A stretch of DNA of 64,000 nucleotides from Paenibacillus sp. CC-CFT747 (GTDB taxonomy: Bacteria > Bacillota > Bacilli > Paenibacillales > NBRC-103111): positions 4,773,501-4,837,500 of the forward strand of contig CP106741.1 in assembly GCA_030323305.1 (NCBI GenBank), written 5' to 3'. Position numbers and translations under genes: made by a program. Under the pieces are notes generated by a model. The model did not search any database and was not told the DNA's origin. It worked only from the letters and a program-made list of their open reading frames with translations. Below are positions 29,160 through 39,517 of the stretch, piece by piece (within the stretch, counting starts at the first letter, position 1; each line of letters starts with the position of its first letter).

Positions 29160-30036
29160 ATGAAACGATTCAAGAAGTTCTATATCGAAACCACGAGCGT
29201 CTGCAACCTGGCCTGCACCTTTTGTCCCCAGACGAAACGTCAGGCCCAGTTCATCAGCATCGAGGATTTTACCGACCTGCTCGATCAGGTTAAGCCGCAT
29301 ACTGATTATTTATACTTCCACGTCAAGGGGAGCCGCTGCTGCATCCCAAAATCGATCAGCTGCTGGACATCAGCCACGAGAAGGGCTTCAAGGTCAACAT
29401 CACCACGAACGGCACCCTTCTCGCCAAAAACCGGCACAAGCTCCTCGGAAAGCCGGCGCTGCGTCAAATGAACTTCTCGCTGCACAGCTTTGACGGCCAT
29501 GTCGGGTCAACCGACAAAGAGGGGTACGTGGGCGGCATCCTGTCCTTCATCCGGGAAGCATTGGCGACCACGTCCGTTATCTTCTCGCTCAGGCTGTGGA
29601 ATTTGACGGAGGATAATGCCACCAACGCGGAAAAGAAGCGGAACCGGGACATTCTCGAAATGCTGGAGAAGGAGTATGAACTCCCTTACCGGATCGAAGA
29701 AAGCTTTGTCCGCGGCAGCGGGCTCAAGCTGGCCGAACGGGTGTACCTGAACCAGGACCATGAATTCAAATGGCCGGATCTTAAGGAAGAGGAAGATCAT
29801 TCACCCGGATTCTGCCACGCCCTTCGCAACCAGGCCGCGGTTCTGGTGGACGGAACGGTCGTTCCATGCTGCCTCGACGGAGAAGGGGTTATCAACCTGG
29901 GGAATGTGAAGCAAACTCCTTTCTCGGAAATCGTAGAGGGGAACGGGCGAACCGGCTGTACGAAGGGTTTTCCCGCCGCGAAGCGGTGGAGGAGCTGTGC
30001 CGGAAATGCGGGTACCGCAAGCGGTTCGGAACCTAA
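29160..30036 (+). CDS. Radical SAM / SPASM-like protein (frameshifted)
   Basis: About 292 residues. The [4Fe-4S]/SAM motif CNLACTFCP is at residues 14-22, followed by a partial TIM barrel with NITTNGTLL and NFSLHSFDG. The C-terminal part carries further Cys residues (FCHALRNQAAVLVDG, PCCLDGEG, LCRKCGYRKRFG) as in SPASM domains that hold extra clusters. Frame losses at 29329-29332 and 29938-29941, both GGGG that should be five. The ribosome site is weak, and it follows the lipoate ligase by 43 bases. Its substrate is unknown; no precursor peptide gene was seen. Confidence 0.82.
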
Positions 30037-30089
30037 CAAGCCCTTATAGCTTGGGCCATAAGGTGGCAGGAAAGGCAGGTGACTAACGA

Positions 30090-31252
30090 GTGGAAAGACT
30101 GGAGAAGTCCGTGCAAGCCATCATGGAAAAGCACCGCATCGTTGGGCTTTCGGCTGCGGTTGTCCGCCGGGGGAAGACGTTTGGACCGGTGCGTACGGCC
30201 AAGCGGATCTGGAGAGCGGCCGGCCCTTGACGACAGCAACGGCCTTCCGCATCGCTTCCATCTCCAAAGTGTTCGTGGCGACGGCACTTCTCCAGCTGGT
30301 GGAGAAGGGGCTCTGCGAATTGGATTCGGACGCAGGAGAACTTCTAGGTTTTCCGTTCCGCCATCCGCATTATCCTGAAAGTAAAGTCACGCTCGCGCAC
30401 TTGCTAACTCATACCTCCGGTCTTCAAGATGAATATGTCCGCTTCGCGGTCGATTCCCGAAAGGAGAACCCACCTCTCATCCGGCTGGAAGAGCTGATGG
30501 TCACAGGTGGCCGTTACCACACAGAGGATTTGTGGGGGAGAACCATGCCGGGGGATCCGCATGGTTTCGAATATTCCAACCTCGGAGCGATTGTGCTTGC
30601 CACGATCGTGGAGAAGCTGTCGGGCGAGAGGATCGACGTTTACTGCCGACGGCATCTGTTCGAACCACTGCACATGATGAACTCCAGCTTCCGACTGGCC
30701 GACTTCGCCGACCCGAATAGGCTTGCTGTCCTGTATTCATACTCGGAGGAGAAGCATGCCTACGAGACCAATTTGGACGATTTCAAGAGGGGAATGCCGG
30801 AATCGGTAGATTACAGCGGTTATATTCCCGGCACCAACGGGGCTTTGTTCAGCCCGCAGGGAGGGCTTCGTTCCACGGCAGCGGATCTCGCCAAGTTTAT
30901 GCTCACTCATCTGAATGGAGGAGAGGCGAAGGGGACACGCATCCTTAAGCCGGAAACGATCCGTCTCATGCATAAGCCGCATTGGTCGGGCTACCGGACG
31001 GATGGCTTCTTCCGCAATAGCGGCCTGCAGCTTCAGTTGACGGATGACCTGCTTCCGGGCCGGCGGCTGATCGGGCATGCGGGGGACGCCTACGGTTTGC
31101 TGAGCGACTGGTTCTTCGATCCGGAAGAAGGTTGGGGAATCGTCTTCCTGATGAACGGTCTTCGGCAAACCAAAGGGGACGGGGTGTTCTTTGAGGCGGA
31201 GGAGGACTTGTTCCGTCTATTATACGAAGAGTGGATTCATTCTCATTTATAG
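30090..31252 (+). CDS. Serine hydrolase, class C beta-lactamase family (frameshifted)
   Basis: About 388 residues, no signal peptide, so a cytoplasmic esterase or D-aminopeptidase-like enzyme is more likely than a true beta-lactamase. Catalytic SxxK is in IASISKVFVA, the YxN motif in FEYSNLGAIV, and the third motif as HAG in LIGHAGDAYG. One T is missing at 30180-30182, which hides the first 30 residues; with it restored the protein begins at GTG 30090 with ERLEKSVQAIMEKHRIVGLS. It follows the radical SAM gene by 53 bases. Confidence 0.85.
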
Positions 31253-31392
31253 CAATTTCCATTTACAACATGTTAATGCGGTGTTAGACTAAATAACATC
31301 TCTACATTATTCTGAAGTCCGCCGGTCGTGGAAGCCGACCTTCCCACATCCCGAACGGACAACGAACAGAATAAGGACAAGGAGTGGCGTCG

Positions 31393-31743
31393 GTGTACGA
31401 CAAGGACACGCTTTATGTGATCGGCGACGCTCAAGCGTCCGTGAACAACCCGATCACCCAGCAGTACAGCGCTTTTTTTATCGGCTTGGTCGTGGATACC
31501 GCAAGCCACAAAATTATCGATGCGGGCTGTTCCTCTACCATTCCTTTAACTAATGAATTTGTACGTTCTCTCTTCATCGGCTACCGGATGTCGGATTACG
31601 ACGAGGTGGCTCAAGAGATCCGCATGAGGTACCACGGCTCCTCCCAGAAGGCTCTCATCGTCGCCTTCAAGGATGCCGCTAAGAAATACAAGCTGGCTTT
31701 GGCCAGCCGGGAAGAGATCCATCCGCTGCCAACAAGTACATAA
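31393..31743 (+). CDS. DUF3870 domain protein
   Basis: A 116-residue intact protein: YDKDTLYVIGDAQASVNNPI, FFIGLVVDTASHKIIDAGCSSTI, EFVRSLFIGY, YHGSSQKALIVAFKDAAKKY. This matches the DUF3870 family, of unknown function, often found in Bacillales and Clostridia beside amino acid metabolism genes. GTG 31393 has AAGGAG eight bases before it; GTG 31384 is an alternative. Confidence 0.8.
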   Translation: MYDKDTLYVIGDAQASVNNPITQQYSAFFIGLVVDTASHKIIDAGCSSTIPLTNEFVRSLFIGYRMSDYDEVAQEIRMRYHGSSQKALIVAFKDAAKKYKLALASREEIHPLPTST

Positions 31744-31786
31744 TAAGCTGCTTTATTTATCCGTATGCCCGGCATACCCGTAAATA

Positions 31787-31840
31787 AAACCCAGCAGACG
31801 CTCCTTGGGATGCCATGTCCGGGGCGGTTGCTGGGTTTTT
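31787..31840 (+). terminator. Terminator before the dpp operon
   Basis: AAACCCAGCA at 31787-31796 pairs with TGCTGGGTTT at 31829-31838, followed by T residues. The long loop (about 32 bases) is unusual. It separates DUF3870 from dppA. Confidence 0.65.
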
Positions 31841-31933
31841 GCGTCCCTCCGTCCGCTTTCGCGGCGAGGCTTCGTTCAAGAGGGCGGATAGAGCGGACTA
31901 TACCCAAACAGATAGCTAAGGGAGGAAGCAAGG

Positions 31934-32758
31934 TTGAAGCTTTATCTTTCGGTTGACATGGAAGGCATTACCGGACTGGTGGACACCACCTTCATCGACT
32001 CGAGGGAATCCAACTATTCCCGCGGGCAAGTCATCATGACGGAGGAGGCCAACAGCGTCATCAGAACGGCTTTTGAGCTCGGACTCGAGGAAGTGGTGGT
32101 CAACGACAGCCACTCCAAAATGAACAATCTGCTCATCGAGAGACTCCATCCGGAGGCCCAGCTCATCTCCGGAGACGTCAAGCCCTTCTCCATGGTTCAG
32201 GGGCTCGATTCCTCTTTTGCCGGAGCCGCCTTTATCGGCTACCATACGCGGGCAGCCCGGAAGGGTGTGCTGAGCCACACGATGATCTTCGGCGTCAGAA
32301 ACATGCTGATCAACGACCGTCCGGTCGGGGAGATGGGATTTAATGCGATGGTCGCCGGGTATTATGGCGTGCCAGTGCTCCTGGTCGCGGGAGACGACGA
32401 GACGGCGCTGGAGGCGGAGGAACTCATGCCGGGCGTCACCACCGCTGTCGTGAAGAAGCGCATTTCCCGCACCTCGGCTCTCTGCCTGACCCCGGAGAAG
32501 AGCTCCAAGCTGCTTAAGGACAAGACGGAGGAAGCTTGGACGAACCGCCATAAGGTGAAGCCCCTGACCCCGCCCGAGAACCCGCTTCTCACGATTGAAT
32601 TTAACAATTACGGGCAGGCCGAATGGGCCCATCTGATGCCGGGAACGGAGATTGACAGCGAGAGTCCGATCGTCACCTACCAGGCCAAGGATATTTTGGA
32701 AGCCTACCGCGCGATGCTCGTCATGACCGAGCTGGCCATGCGAACCACATTCTGTTAG
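31934..32758 (+). CDS. dppA: D-aminopeptidase, M55 family
   Basis: A zinc-dependent D-aminopeptidase that cleaves D-Ala-containing peptides. 274 residues, as in the Bacillus enzyme. Metal ligands are visible in VDMEGITG (Asp, Glu), VVNDSHSKMN (His), AAFIGYHTRA (His) and the Glu of RPVGEMGFNAM. UUG 31934 follows GGGAGGAAG. It is the first gene of a block ordered as in Bacillus subtilis dppABCDE-ykfABC; intergenic gaps are 3-30 bases up to dppE. Confidence 0.94.
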   Translation: MKLYLSVDMEGITGLVDTTFIDSRESNYSRGQVIMTEEANSVIRTAFELGLEEVVVNDSHSKMNNLLIERLHPEAQLISGDVKPFSMVQGLDSSFAGAAFIGYHTRAARKGVLSHTMIFGVRNMLINDRPVGEMGFNAMVAGYYGVPVLLVAGDDETALEAEELMPGVTTAVVKKRISRTSALCLTPEKSSKLLKDKTEEAWTNRHKVKPLTPPENPLLTIEFNNYGQAEWAHLMPGTEIDSESPIVTYQAKDILEAYRAMLVMTELAMRTTFC

Positions 32759-32774
32759 AGAAGCGGGGGAACCC

Positions 32775-33707
32775 ATGACACAATTCATACTGCGCCGTTT
32801 CTTGTCGATGGTCGTTACGCTGTGGCTGATCATCACGGTAACCTTTTTCCTGATGCATTCCGTACCGGGATCTCCCTTTGAGAAAGACGGAAAAAATGCG
32901 AATCCGACCGCTGTCCAGAACATGATGGAGTTCTACAACCTGGACAAGCCGCTTCCCGTTCAGTATCTGCTCTACCTCAAGTCGCTGCTGACCTTCGATC
33001 TCGGCCCGTCCATCGGCCATTTTCCCGATACGGTCAATTCCATGATCGATCGCGGGTTTCCGGTTTCGTTCCAGCTCGGCATGGTGGCGATTCTCTTCGC
33101 GATTGTTTCCGGGATCGCACTCGGGACCGTGGCGGCGCTGCGGCATAACCGGATCATCGATTACCTGGCCATGATTATCGCGGTTATCGGGATCGCGGTG
33201 CCTAACTTTATTATGGCGACTCTGCTCATTAAGTACGTGGCGGTCAAATGGGGGCTGCTGCCCGTAGCCACGTGGGGAACGTGGAGGCACGTCATTCTAC
33301 CGGCACTTGCGCTGTCGACGGGACCGATTGCCATTATCGCCAGGCTGACGAGAGCGAACATGCTCGAAGTCCTTACCGCGGATTACATCGAAACCGCCCG
33401 AGCAAAAGGGCTTTCCCCGGCGACGATCGTTCTTAAGCATGCGCTTCGCAATGCCGTTCTTCCCGTCATTACCCTGCTTGGGGCTTTGGTGGCGAACGTG
33501 CTGACCGGCAGCTTCGTTATTGAGAAGATTTTTGCCATCCCGGGGATGGGAAAATATTTCGTTGACGGCATCAACAACCGCGATTACGCCGTCATCATGG
33601 GGACCACCGTTTTCTACAGCGCTCTACTGCTTTTTATGATGTTCCTGGTCGATATCGCCTATGGAATCATCGATCCTCGAATCAAGCTTCACCGAAAGGA
33701 GGGCTAG
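32775..33707 (+). CDS. dppB: Dipeptide ABC transporter permease
   Basis: An intact 310-residue inner-membrane permease of the oligopeptide/dipeptide family. It starts with ILRRFLSMVVTLWLIITVTFFLMH (first membrane helix) and keeps the EAA loop ADYIETARAKGLSPATIVLKH near residue 210. It pairs with dppC to form the channel. Confidence 0.94.
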   Translation: MTQFILRRFLSMVVTLWLIITVTFFLMHSVPGSPFEKDGKNANPTAVQNMMEFYNLDKPLPVQYLLYLKSLLTFDLGPSIGHFPDTVNSMIDRGFPVSFQLGMVAILFAIVSGIALGTVAALRHNRIIDYLAMIIAVIGIAVPNFIMATLLIKYVAVKWGLLPVATWGTWRHVILPALALSTGPIAIIARLTRANMLEVLTADYIETARAKGLSPATIVLKHALRNAVLPVITLLGALVANVLTGSFVIEKIFAIPGMGKYFVDGINNRDYAVIMGTTVFYSALLLFMMFLVDIAYGIIDPRIKLHRKEG

Positions 33708-33710
33708 CCG

Positions 33711-34628
33711 ATGGCGGTTCCCGATTCATTATTTGTCCCCATGCCCAAGCAGGAAGGGACCGGAGAAGCCATTGTGCGTCCCCGTCTTTCACTGTGGCAG
33801 GAGGCGTGGCTCAGGCTGCGCAAGAACAAGCTGGCCATGCTGGGGTTGATTATCATCGCCATTCTGGCGGTTCTGGCCATTTTCGGCCCCCTCCTGACGG
33901 ACCAAAGCTATTCGAAGCAGGCGCTCCTCGAAGCGAACCAGAAGCCATCCGCCGCCCATTGGTTCGGCACGGATGACCTGGGCCGCGATGTGTATGCCCG
34001 AATACTCTATGGGGCCCGCATCTCGCTTTTCATCGGCTTGATGGCCGCGCTCATCGACTTTCTCATCGGCATTGTGTACGGCGGGATTGCCGGCTATGTA
34101 GGCGGCAGGGTCGATAACATCATGATGCGGTTCGTCGACCTGCTGTACGGCATCCCGTATCTGCTCATCGTCATCCTCCTCATGGTCGTCATGGGACCAG
34201 GCTTGAAAACCATCATCATCGCCTTGAGCGCGACCGGTTGGATCGGCATGGCCCGGATCGTGCGCGGCCAGGTGTTAAGCCTGAAGTCGGCGGAGTACGT
34301 CCAGGCGGCAAAGACTCTCGGGGGAAGCGGGGGCTACATCATCTTCAAGCACCTGCTGCCGAACGCCCTCGGGGTGATTATCGTGCAGGTGACATTCTCC
34401 GTCCCGTCCGCTATCTTCGGGGAAGCCTTCCTGAGCTTCCTCGGACTCGGCATTCAGCCGCCGCTCGCCAGCTGGGGAGTCATGGCGAACGACGCCCTGA
34501 CCACCCTGATCTCGGGCCAATGGTGGAGACTGTTCTTTCCGGCGTTCTTCATTTCCATGACCATGCTTGCCTTTAACCTGGTGGGCGACGGGCTTCAAGA
34601 CGCCTTCAATCCGAAGCAAAGGAGATAA
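33711..34628 (+). CDS. dppC: Dipeptide ABC transporter permease
   Basis: An intact 305-residue second permease: cytoplasmic N-terminus, helix at LAMLGLIIIAILAVLAIFG, the family motif HWFGTDDLGRDVYARILYGAR and the EAA loop EYVQAAKTLGGSGGYIIFKH. It starts three bases after the dppB stop region. Confidence 0.94.
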   Translation: MAVPDSLFVPMPKQEGTGEAIVRPRLSLWQEAWLRLRKNKLAMLGLIIIAILAVLAIFGPLLTDQSYSKQALLEANQKPSAAHWFGTDDLGRDVYARILYGARISLFIGLMAALIDFLIGIVYGGIAGYVGGRVDNIMMRFVDLLYGIPYLLIVILLMVVMGPGLKTIIIALSATGWIGMARIVRGQVLSLKSAEYVQAAKTLGGSGGYIIFKHLLPNALGVIIVQVTFSVPSAIFGEAFLSFLGLGIQPPLASWGVMANDALTTLISGQWWRLFFPAFFISMTMLAFNLVGDGLQDAFNPKQRR

Positions 34629-34633
34629 TTCCC

Positions 34634-35676
34634 ATGACCAATGCCAATCCGAACCCTTTGCTTGAAGTGGACAACCTGCATGTCACCTTCACCACGCACG
34701 GCGGCACCGTCCAAGCGGTCCGCGGCGTCAGCTTATCCCTTAAGCCGGGCGAGACGCTGGCGATCGTCGGGGAATCGGGCTGCGGCAAAAGCGTAACCGC
34801 CCGAAGCCTGATGCGTCTGCTCCCGGAGCACAGCTCCCGGATCACCGGGGGAGCATCCGTTTTAAGGGGCGGGAGCTCACCGCTTTAAATGAGAAGCAGA
34901 TGAGGGAGCTTCGCGGCTCGGAGATCTCTATGATTTTCCAGGATGCGATGACGGCCTTGAATCCGACCATCTCCATCGGCGAGCAGATCATGGAAGGGAT
35001 CGTCCGCCACCGGAAGGTTTCCCGCTCGGAAGCCCGAAAGCAAGCGATCGAGATTCTTAAGTTGGTCGGCATCCCCAATCCCGAGGCAAGGTTGAAACAG
35101 TACCTTCATGAATTCAGCGGTGGGATGCGGCAGCGCATCATGATCGCCATTGCGGTCGTCTGCGAACCTTCGGTGCTCATTGCGGACGAGCCGACCACGG
35201 CACTGGATGTCACGATTCAGGCCCAGATCATCGAGCTGTTCAAGAAGCTGCAGGAACGGACGGGCGTTTCGATCATCATCATTACTCACGATCTAGGGGT
35301 AGTCGCCAAGATCGCCGACCGCGTGAACGTCATGTATGCGGGCCAGGTTGTCGAGACCGGCACGGTAGATGAGTTGTTCCAGCATCCCCAGCATCCTTAT
35401 ACGCAAGGCCTGCTTGGGTCCATGCCGCGGCTGGATATGGAAAAGGATGTTCCGCTAACGCCCATTCCAGGGACGCCGCCGGACTTGTTCGCTCCTCCCA
35501 AAGGGTGTGCCTTTGCCGCCCGATGTCCTTACGCTATGAAGGTGTGCGGGGCTTATCCGCCGGAGCCTATCTCGGTATCCGCCAGCCACACAGCCGCCTG
35601 CTGGCTTCAGGACGAAAGAGCTCAAAACGTGTTCCAACCGCCGATCAAGATTAACATCAAGTCGGCTCTAGGATAA
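34634..35676 (+). CDS. dppD: Dipeptide ABC transporter ATP-binding protein (frameshifted)
   Basis: About 348 residues. Walker A GESGCGKS, Q-loop in SMIFQDAMTALNP, signature FSGGMRQR, Walker B LIADEPTTALD, switch His in IITHDLGV, and the C-terminal oligopeptide-transporter domain with Cys-containing GCAFAARCPYAMKVC, which in relatives can bind an Fe-S cluster. One G is missing at 34847-34851 (five should be six) between Walker A and the Q-loop. It is the only ATPase in the operon, as in B. subtilis dpp, so it may work as a homodimer. Confidence 0.93.
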
Positions 35677-35705
35677 ATACTATTAAGGATTAAGGGGAGA
35701 ATGCG

Positions 35706-37330
35706 ATGAAGAAAGTTTCCACACTGTTGATCAGCTGCGCTCTGATCATGGGCACGGCGCTCGCCGGCTGCAGCAAAGACAACGCGTCCGGACCGTCAAC
35801 GGATTCCGGCAAGAGCACGGCATCGAAAATTTTGCTTTTCAACAACAGCAAAGAACCGACGTCCATGGATCCTCCTATCGGGTTTGACCAAATTTCGTAT
35901 GATGTCGTCAACAATGTGTTTGAAGGGCTGACCCGCCTCGGCAAGGACCAGCAGCCGCAGCCGGCCATGGCCAAGGAATGGAAGGTCAGCGCCGACGGCA
36001 AGCAGGTTACATTCACGCTTCGGGACGGCATCAAATGGTCGAACGGTGATCCGGTAAAAGCCTCGGATTTCGAGTATGCGTGGAAGCGCCTCTTGAATCC
36101 GAAAACGGCCTCCGATGCGGCTTTCCTTGCTTATCCGATTGAAGGAGCCGAGGCCTACAACTCCGGTAAAGGCTCCACAGACGATGTAAAGATTAAGGCG
36201 GTCGACGATAAGACGCTGGAGGTCAAGCTGGCCCAGCCGGCCTCGTGGCTCATCGGAATGGTATCCAGTCCCGCATTCTTCCCGGTCCATAAGGCGACGG
36301 TGGAAGGCAATGCCAAATGGGCAGGGAAGCCGCCACCATCGTCAGCAATGGTCCCTTCAAAATTTCCGAATGGAAGCACGACAGCGAGCTGAAGGTGGTT
36401 AAGAATGACTCCTACTGGGATGCGGCGAACGTTAAGCTCGACGGCGTAACCTACAAAATGGTCAATGACTTGAACACCGCTTACCAGCTATACTCCACCG
36501 GAGAGCTGCATTTCACCGAATCCATCCCGGCGGATATGAGCGAGAAGCTGTTCGCCGAGAACAAGGTAACGGTGGAGGATGCCGCCGGAACCGCCTTTTA
36601 CCGCTTTAACACGAAGATGGCGCCGTTCACGAACGCCAATATCCGCAAAGCCTTCGTGGCGGCAGTAGACCGCCAGAAGCTAGTGGATCTCGTGCTTAAG
36701 CAGAAGCACAAGCCGGCGGACGGTTATGTCTCCCCGGGCCTTAAGGATCCGGCCGGCGGTGACTTCCGCAAAGTCGGCGGCAGCCTGATCAAGTTCGACG
36801 CGGCCGAAGCCAAGAGCCTGCTAGCCAAAGGGATGCAGGAGGCCGGCTATACCACGCTGCCTGAAGTGACCCTGACCTACAACACGAACGATACGAGCCA
36901 GCGCATTGCCCAAGCCCTGCAGGCCATGTTCAAGGACAACCTGGGCATTGACATCAAGCTCGCGAACAAAGAAGGCAAGGTGCTGACCGACGAGCAGAAG
37001 AAGCTTCAGCTTCAGCTTTCCCGTTCCTCGTTCCTCCCGGATTTTGCCGATCCGATCAACTTCCTGGACGGCTTCCAGTCGACGAACCCGTTCAGCCGGA
37101 CCGGCTGGGCCAATGCTCAATATGATAAATTGATCAAAGACGCATATAATGAACCGAATGAAGCGAACCGCTTCAAGATGATGCATGACGCGGAGAAAAT
37201 CCTTATGGACGAAGCGCCGATCCTCCCGCTTTACTTCTACAACACCGCCTATCTGAAAAGCGACAAAGTAGACGGGATCGTGAAGCATCCGTTTGGCTTC
37301 GTTGATTTTAAGTGGGCCTCCTTCAAATAG
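35706..37330 (+). CDS. dppE: Dipeptide-binding lipoprotein (frameshifted)
   Basis: About 542 residues, SBP family 5. Lipoprotein signal with lipobox ALAGCSK, then EPTSMDPPIGFDQISYDVVN, VTFTLRDGIKWSNGDPVKASDFEYAW and the C-terminal YNEPNEANRFKMMHDAE. It captures peptides at the outer membrane-free cell surface for dppBCD. One G is missing at 36324-36326. The ATG follows AAGGGGAGA. Confidence 0.92.
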
Positions 37331-37465
37331 GGTGGTTGCTTTTGGACGGCTAATGCTGTTCGGATGCTCAAAAATACCACACATGCAAGGTTCCCTTGTC
37401 TTAAGCGGAGTGTGCGCCGGATCCCGGCGCTCCTCCCCTTTTTTGTAAGGATGAAAGAGGAGCGG

Positions 37466-38400
37466 ATGACCGATGGAACGAATCAAACCGAAACGGCTGC
37501 TCCCGGGGATACGGTGGCGATAACCGCACCGGCCAGCTGGGGAGACCGGGACAAAACGGAGGCGGCAGCCGGCTATTTGGAACGATTGGGCTTGAACGTC
37601 AGGCTGGGGAAACGACCCGAAAGAAACACGGCTATTTGGCGGGTACCGATGAGGAACGCGCTGACGAGCTCAACCGCTTGTTCGCGGACGAATCGGTGAA
37701 GGCCATCGTCTGTGCTCGCGGAGGCTATGGAACCGGCCGCATCGCCCCCATGCTTGATTACGACGCCATCCGGGCGAACCCGAAAATTTTCTGGGGCTAC
37801 AGCGACATTACGTTCCTTCACGCGGCCATCGGCCGTTATGCGGGATTGGTAACCTTTCATGGACCGATGCTGATCGACCTTGGCCGGGAGGATCTTCATC
37901 CCGCCACCTTGGAGGGCTTCCGGATGGTGCTCGAGCCTGTAGTTCCCGTATATGGAGAAGAGCTGTCTCCGCTAAAGGTGCTGGTTGAAGGGGAGGCGGA
38001 AGGAGAGCTCGCGGGGGGCAATGTTTCGCTCCTGACGAGTACCCTTGGAACGCCCTATGAAATCGACACGAAGGGCAAGATTCTGTTTCTGGAGGACATC
38101 GACGAAGAGCCGTACCGGCTTGACCGAATGTTCAACCAGTTGAAGCAGGCAGGGAAGTTTGACGATGCGGCCGGCATCGCCATCTGTGATTTTCATAATT
38201 GCGAACCGAACAAACGCAAGGAATCGCTAACGCTGGAGCAGGTCATCGGGGATCACATTCTTACGTCCGGAAAGCCGACTCTGGCCGGGTTCCGGATCGG
38301 ACATTGTTCTCCGAATGCCGCTGTTCCGGTAGGCATCCGGGCCCGGCTCAGCACGAGGAAGAAGCTGCTGGAAGGCTTGGAACCGGGGGTACAGGCATAA
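37466..38400 (+). CDS. ykfA: Muropeptide LD-carboxypeptidase (frameshifted)
   Basis: An S66 peptidase that removes the terminal D-Ala from murein tetrapeptide. About 312 residues. Ser nucleophile in FWGYSDITFLHAAI, Glu in FLEDIDEEPYRLDRMF, His in FRIGHCSPNAAVP. One G is missing at 37606-37609 (four should be five). ATG 37466 follows AGAGGAG; ATG 37451 in the same frame is possible. It lies 136 bases after dppE, the only larger gap in the block. Confidence 0.9.
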
Positions 38401-38413
38401 GGAGGCCGCAGCC

Positions 38414-39517
38414 ATGATTATTCAAAGCATAGAAGTCATGAGACAATCCACACCGCTCATCAAGCCGTTCAAAACGGCCCTGCGGACCGTGCACCACGCG
38501 GAATCCGTTCTCGTCCGTATCCGGACGAATGACGGACGGGTCGGCTGGGGCGAAGCGCCGGCCACCGTGGTCATCACAGGCGACAGCCTGGACAGCATTC
38601 ACTCCGCCATCGTCCATACCTTTAAGCCGCAGCTCCTTGGCAAAAATCTGCTTGCCTATGAACAGGTGCTGCAGACGCTTCACGCTTCCATGATTGGCAG
38701 CAGCAGCGCCAAGGCGGCGGTCGATATGGCCGTCTATGATCTCGTCGCCCAGTACTGCGGGCTGCCCTTGTATCAGTTCCTTGGCGGCTACAAGGACGAA
38801 ATCGAGACGGATTACACCGTCAGCGTCAACTCCCCGAAGGAGATGGGGGAGGATGCGCTTCGTTATGTGAAGGACGGCTTCAATGTCCTGAAGATCAAGG
38901 TGGGCAAGGATGACATTCAGGAGGACATTGAACGGATTAAGGAAATCCGCAGCTGCGTCGGGCAGGCGGTGAAGATCCGCATTGATGCGAACCAGGGCTG
39001 GCAGGTCAAGGACGCCGTCCGTTCCATCCGCCGCATGGAGGATCTGGGGCTGAATATCGAGCTTGTCGAGCAGCCGGTCAAGGCTCTGGACATCGAAGGG
39101 CTGAAGGCGGTGACCGATGCCGTTGAGACCCCGGTCATGGCCGACGAGAGCGTCTTTACGCCGGCTCAAGCGTTCGAGGTGCTGAAGCGCCGCGCCGCCG
39201 ACATGATCAACATCAAGCTCATGAAGTCCGGCGGGATTTACAAAGCCCAGATCATCAACCACATCGCCGAGGAGTTCGGGGTAGAATGCATGGTGGGCAG
39301 CATGATCGAGTCCCGCCTGGCGGTCACGGCTGCGGCCCATCTCGCGGCAAGCAAGAAGAACATCACCCGGTTCGATTTTGATGCACCCCTCATGATGAGC
39401 AGCGATATCGTAACGGGAGGAGTCCGGTACGAAGGCCGGAAGATGACCTTCCCGGCCGGAGCCGGTTTGGGGATCACCGATGTCGCGTATGCGACGAACA
39501 TAGGGGTGGCGACATGA
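38414..39517 (+). CDS. ykfB: L-Ala-D/L-Glu epimerase
   Basis: An intact 367-residue enolase-superfamily enzyme (MLE/MR subgroup). It converts L-Ala-D-Glu from murein peptide to L-Ala-L-Glu. Catalytic Lys in VLKIKVGKDD, metal ligands Asp in IRIDANQGW, Glu in LVEQPV and Asp in MADESVF, and the second Lys in INIKLMKSGG; C-terminal DFDAPLMM binds the substrate amino group in this group of enzymes. Confidence 0.95.
   Translation: MIIQSIEVMRQSTPLIKPFKTALRTVHHAESVLVRIRTNDGRVGWGEAPATVVITGDSLDSIHSAIVHTFKPQLLGKNLLAYEQVLQTLHASMIGSSSAKAAVDMAVYDLVAQYCGLPLYQFLGGYKDEIETDYTVSVNSPKEMGEDALRYVKDGFNVLKIKVGKDDIQEDIERIKEIRSCVGQAVKIRIDANQGWQVKDAVRSIRRMEDLGLNIELVEQPVKALDIEGLKAVTDAVETPVMADESVFTPAQAFEVLKRRAADMINIKLMKSGGIYKAQIINHIAEEFGVECMVGSMIESRLAVTAAAHLAASKKNITRFDFDAPLMMSSDIVTGGVRYEGRKMTFPAGAGLGITDVAYATNIGVAT

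Noticed and set aside
31787..31840. Riboswitch or T-box ahead of dppA
   Set aside because: Only a single long-loop hairpin with T run is visible; no specifier loop, T-box sequence or known aptamer core was found, so it is called a terminator.
31916..32923. Minus-strand open frame of 335 codons over dppA
   Set aside because: dppA has all M55 metal ligands on the plus strand; the opposite frame shows no conserved feature.
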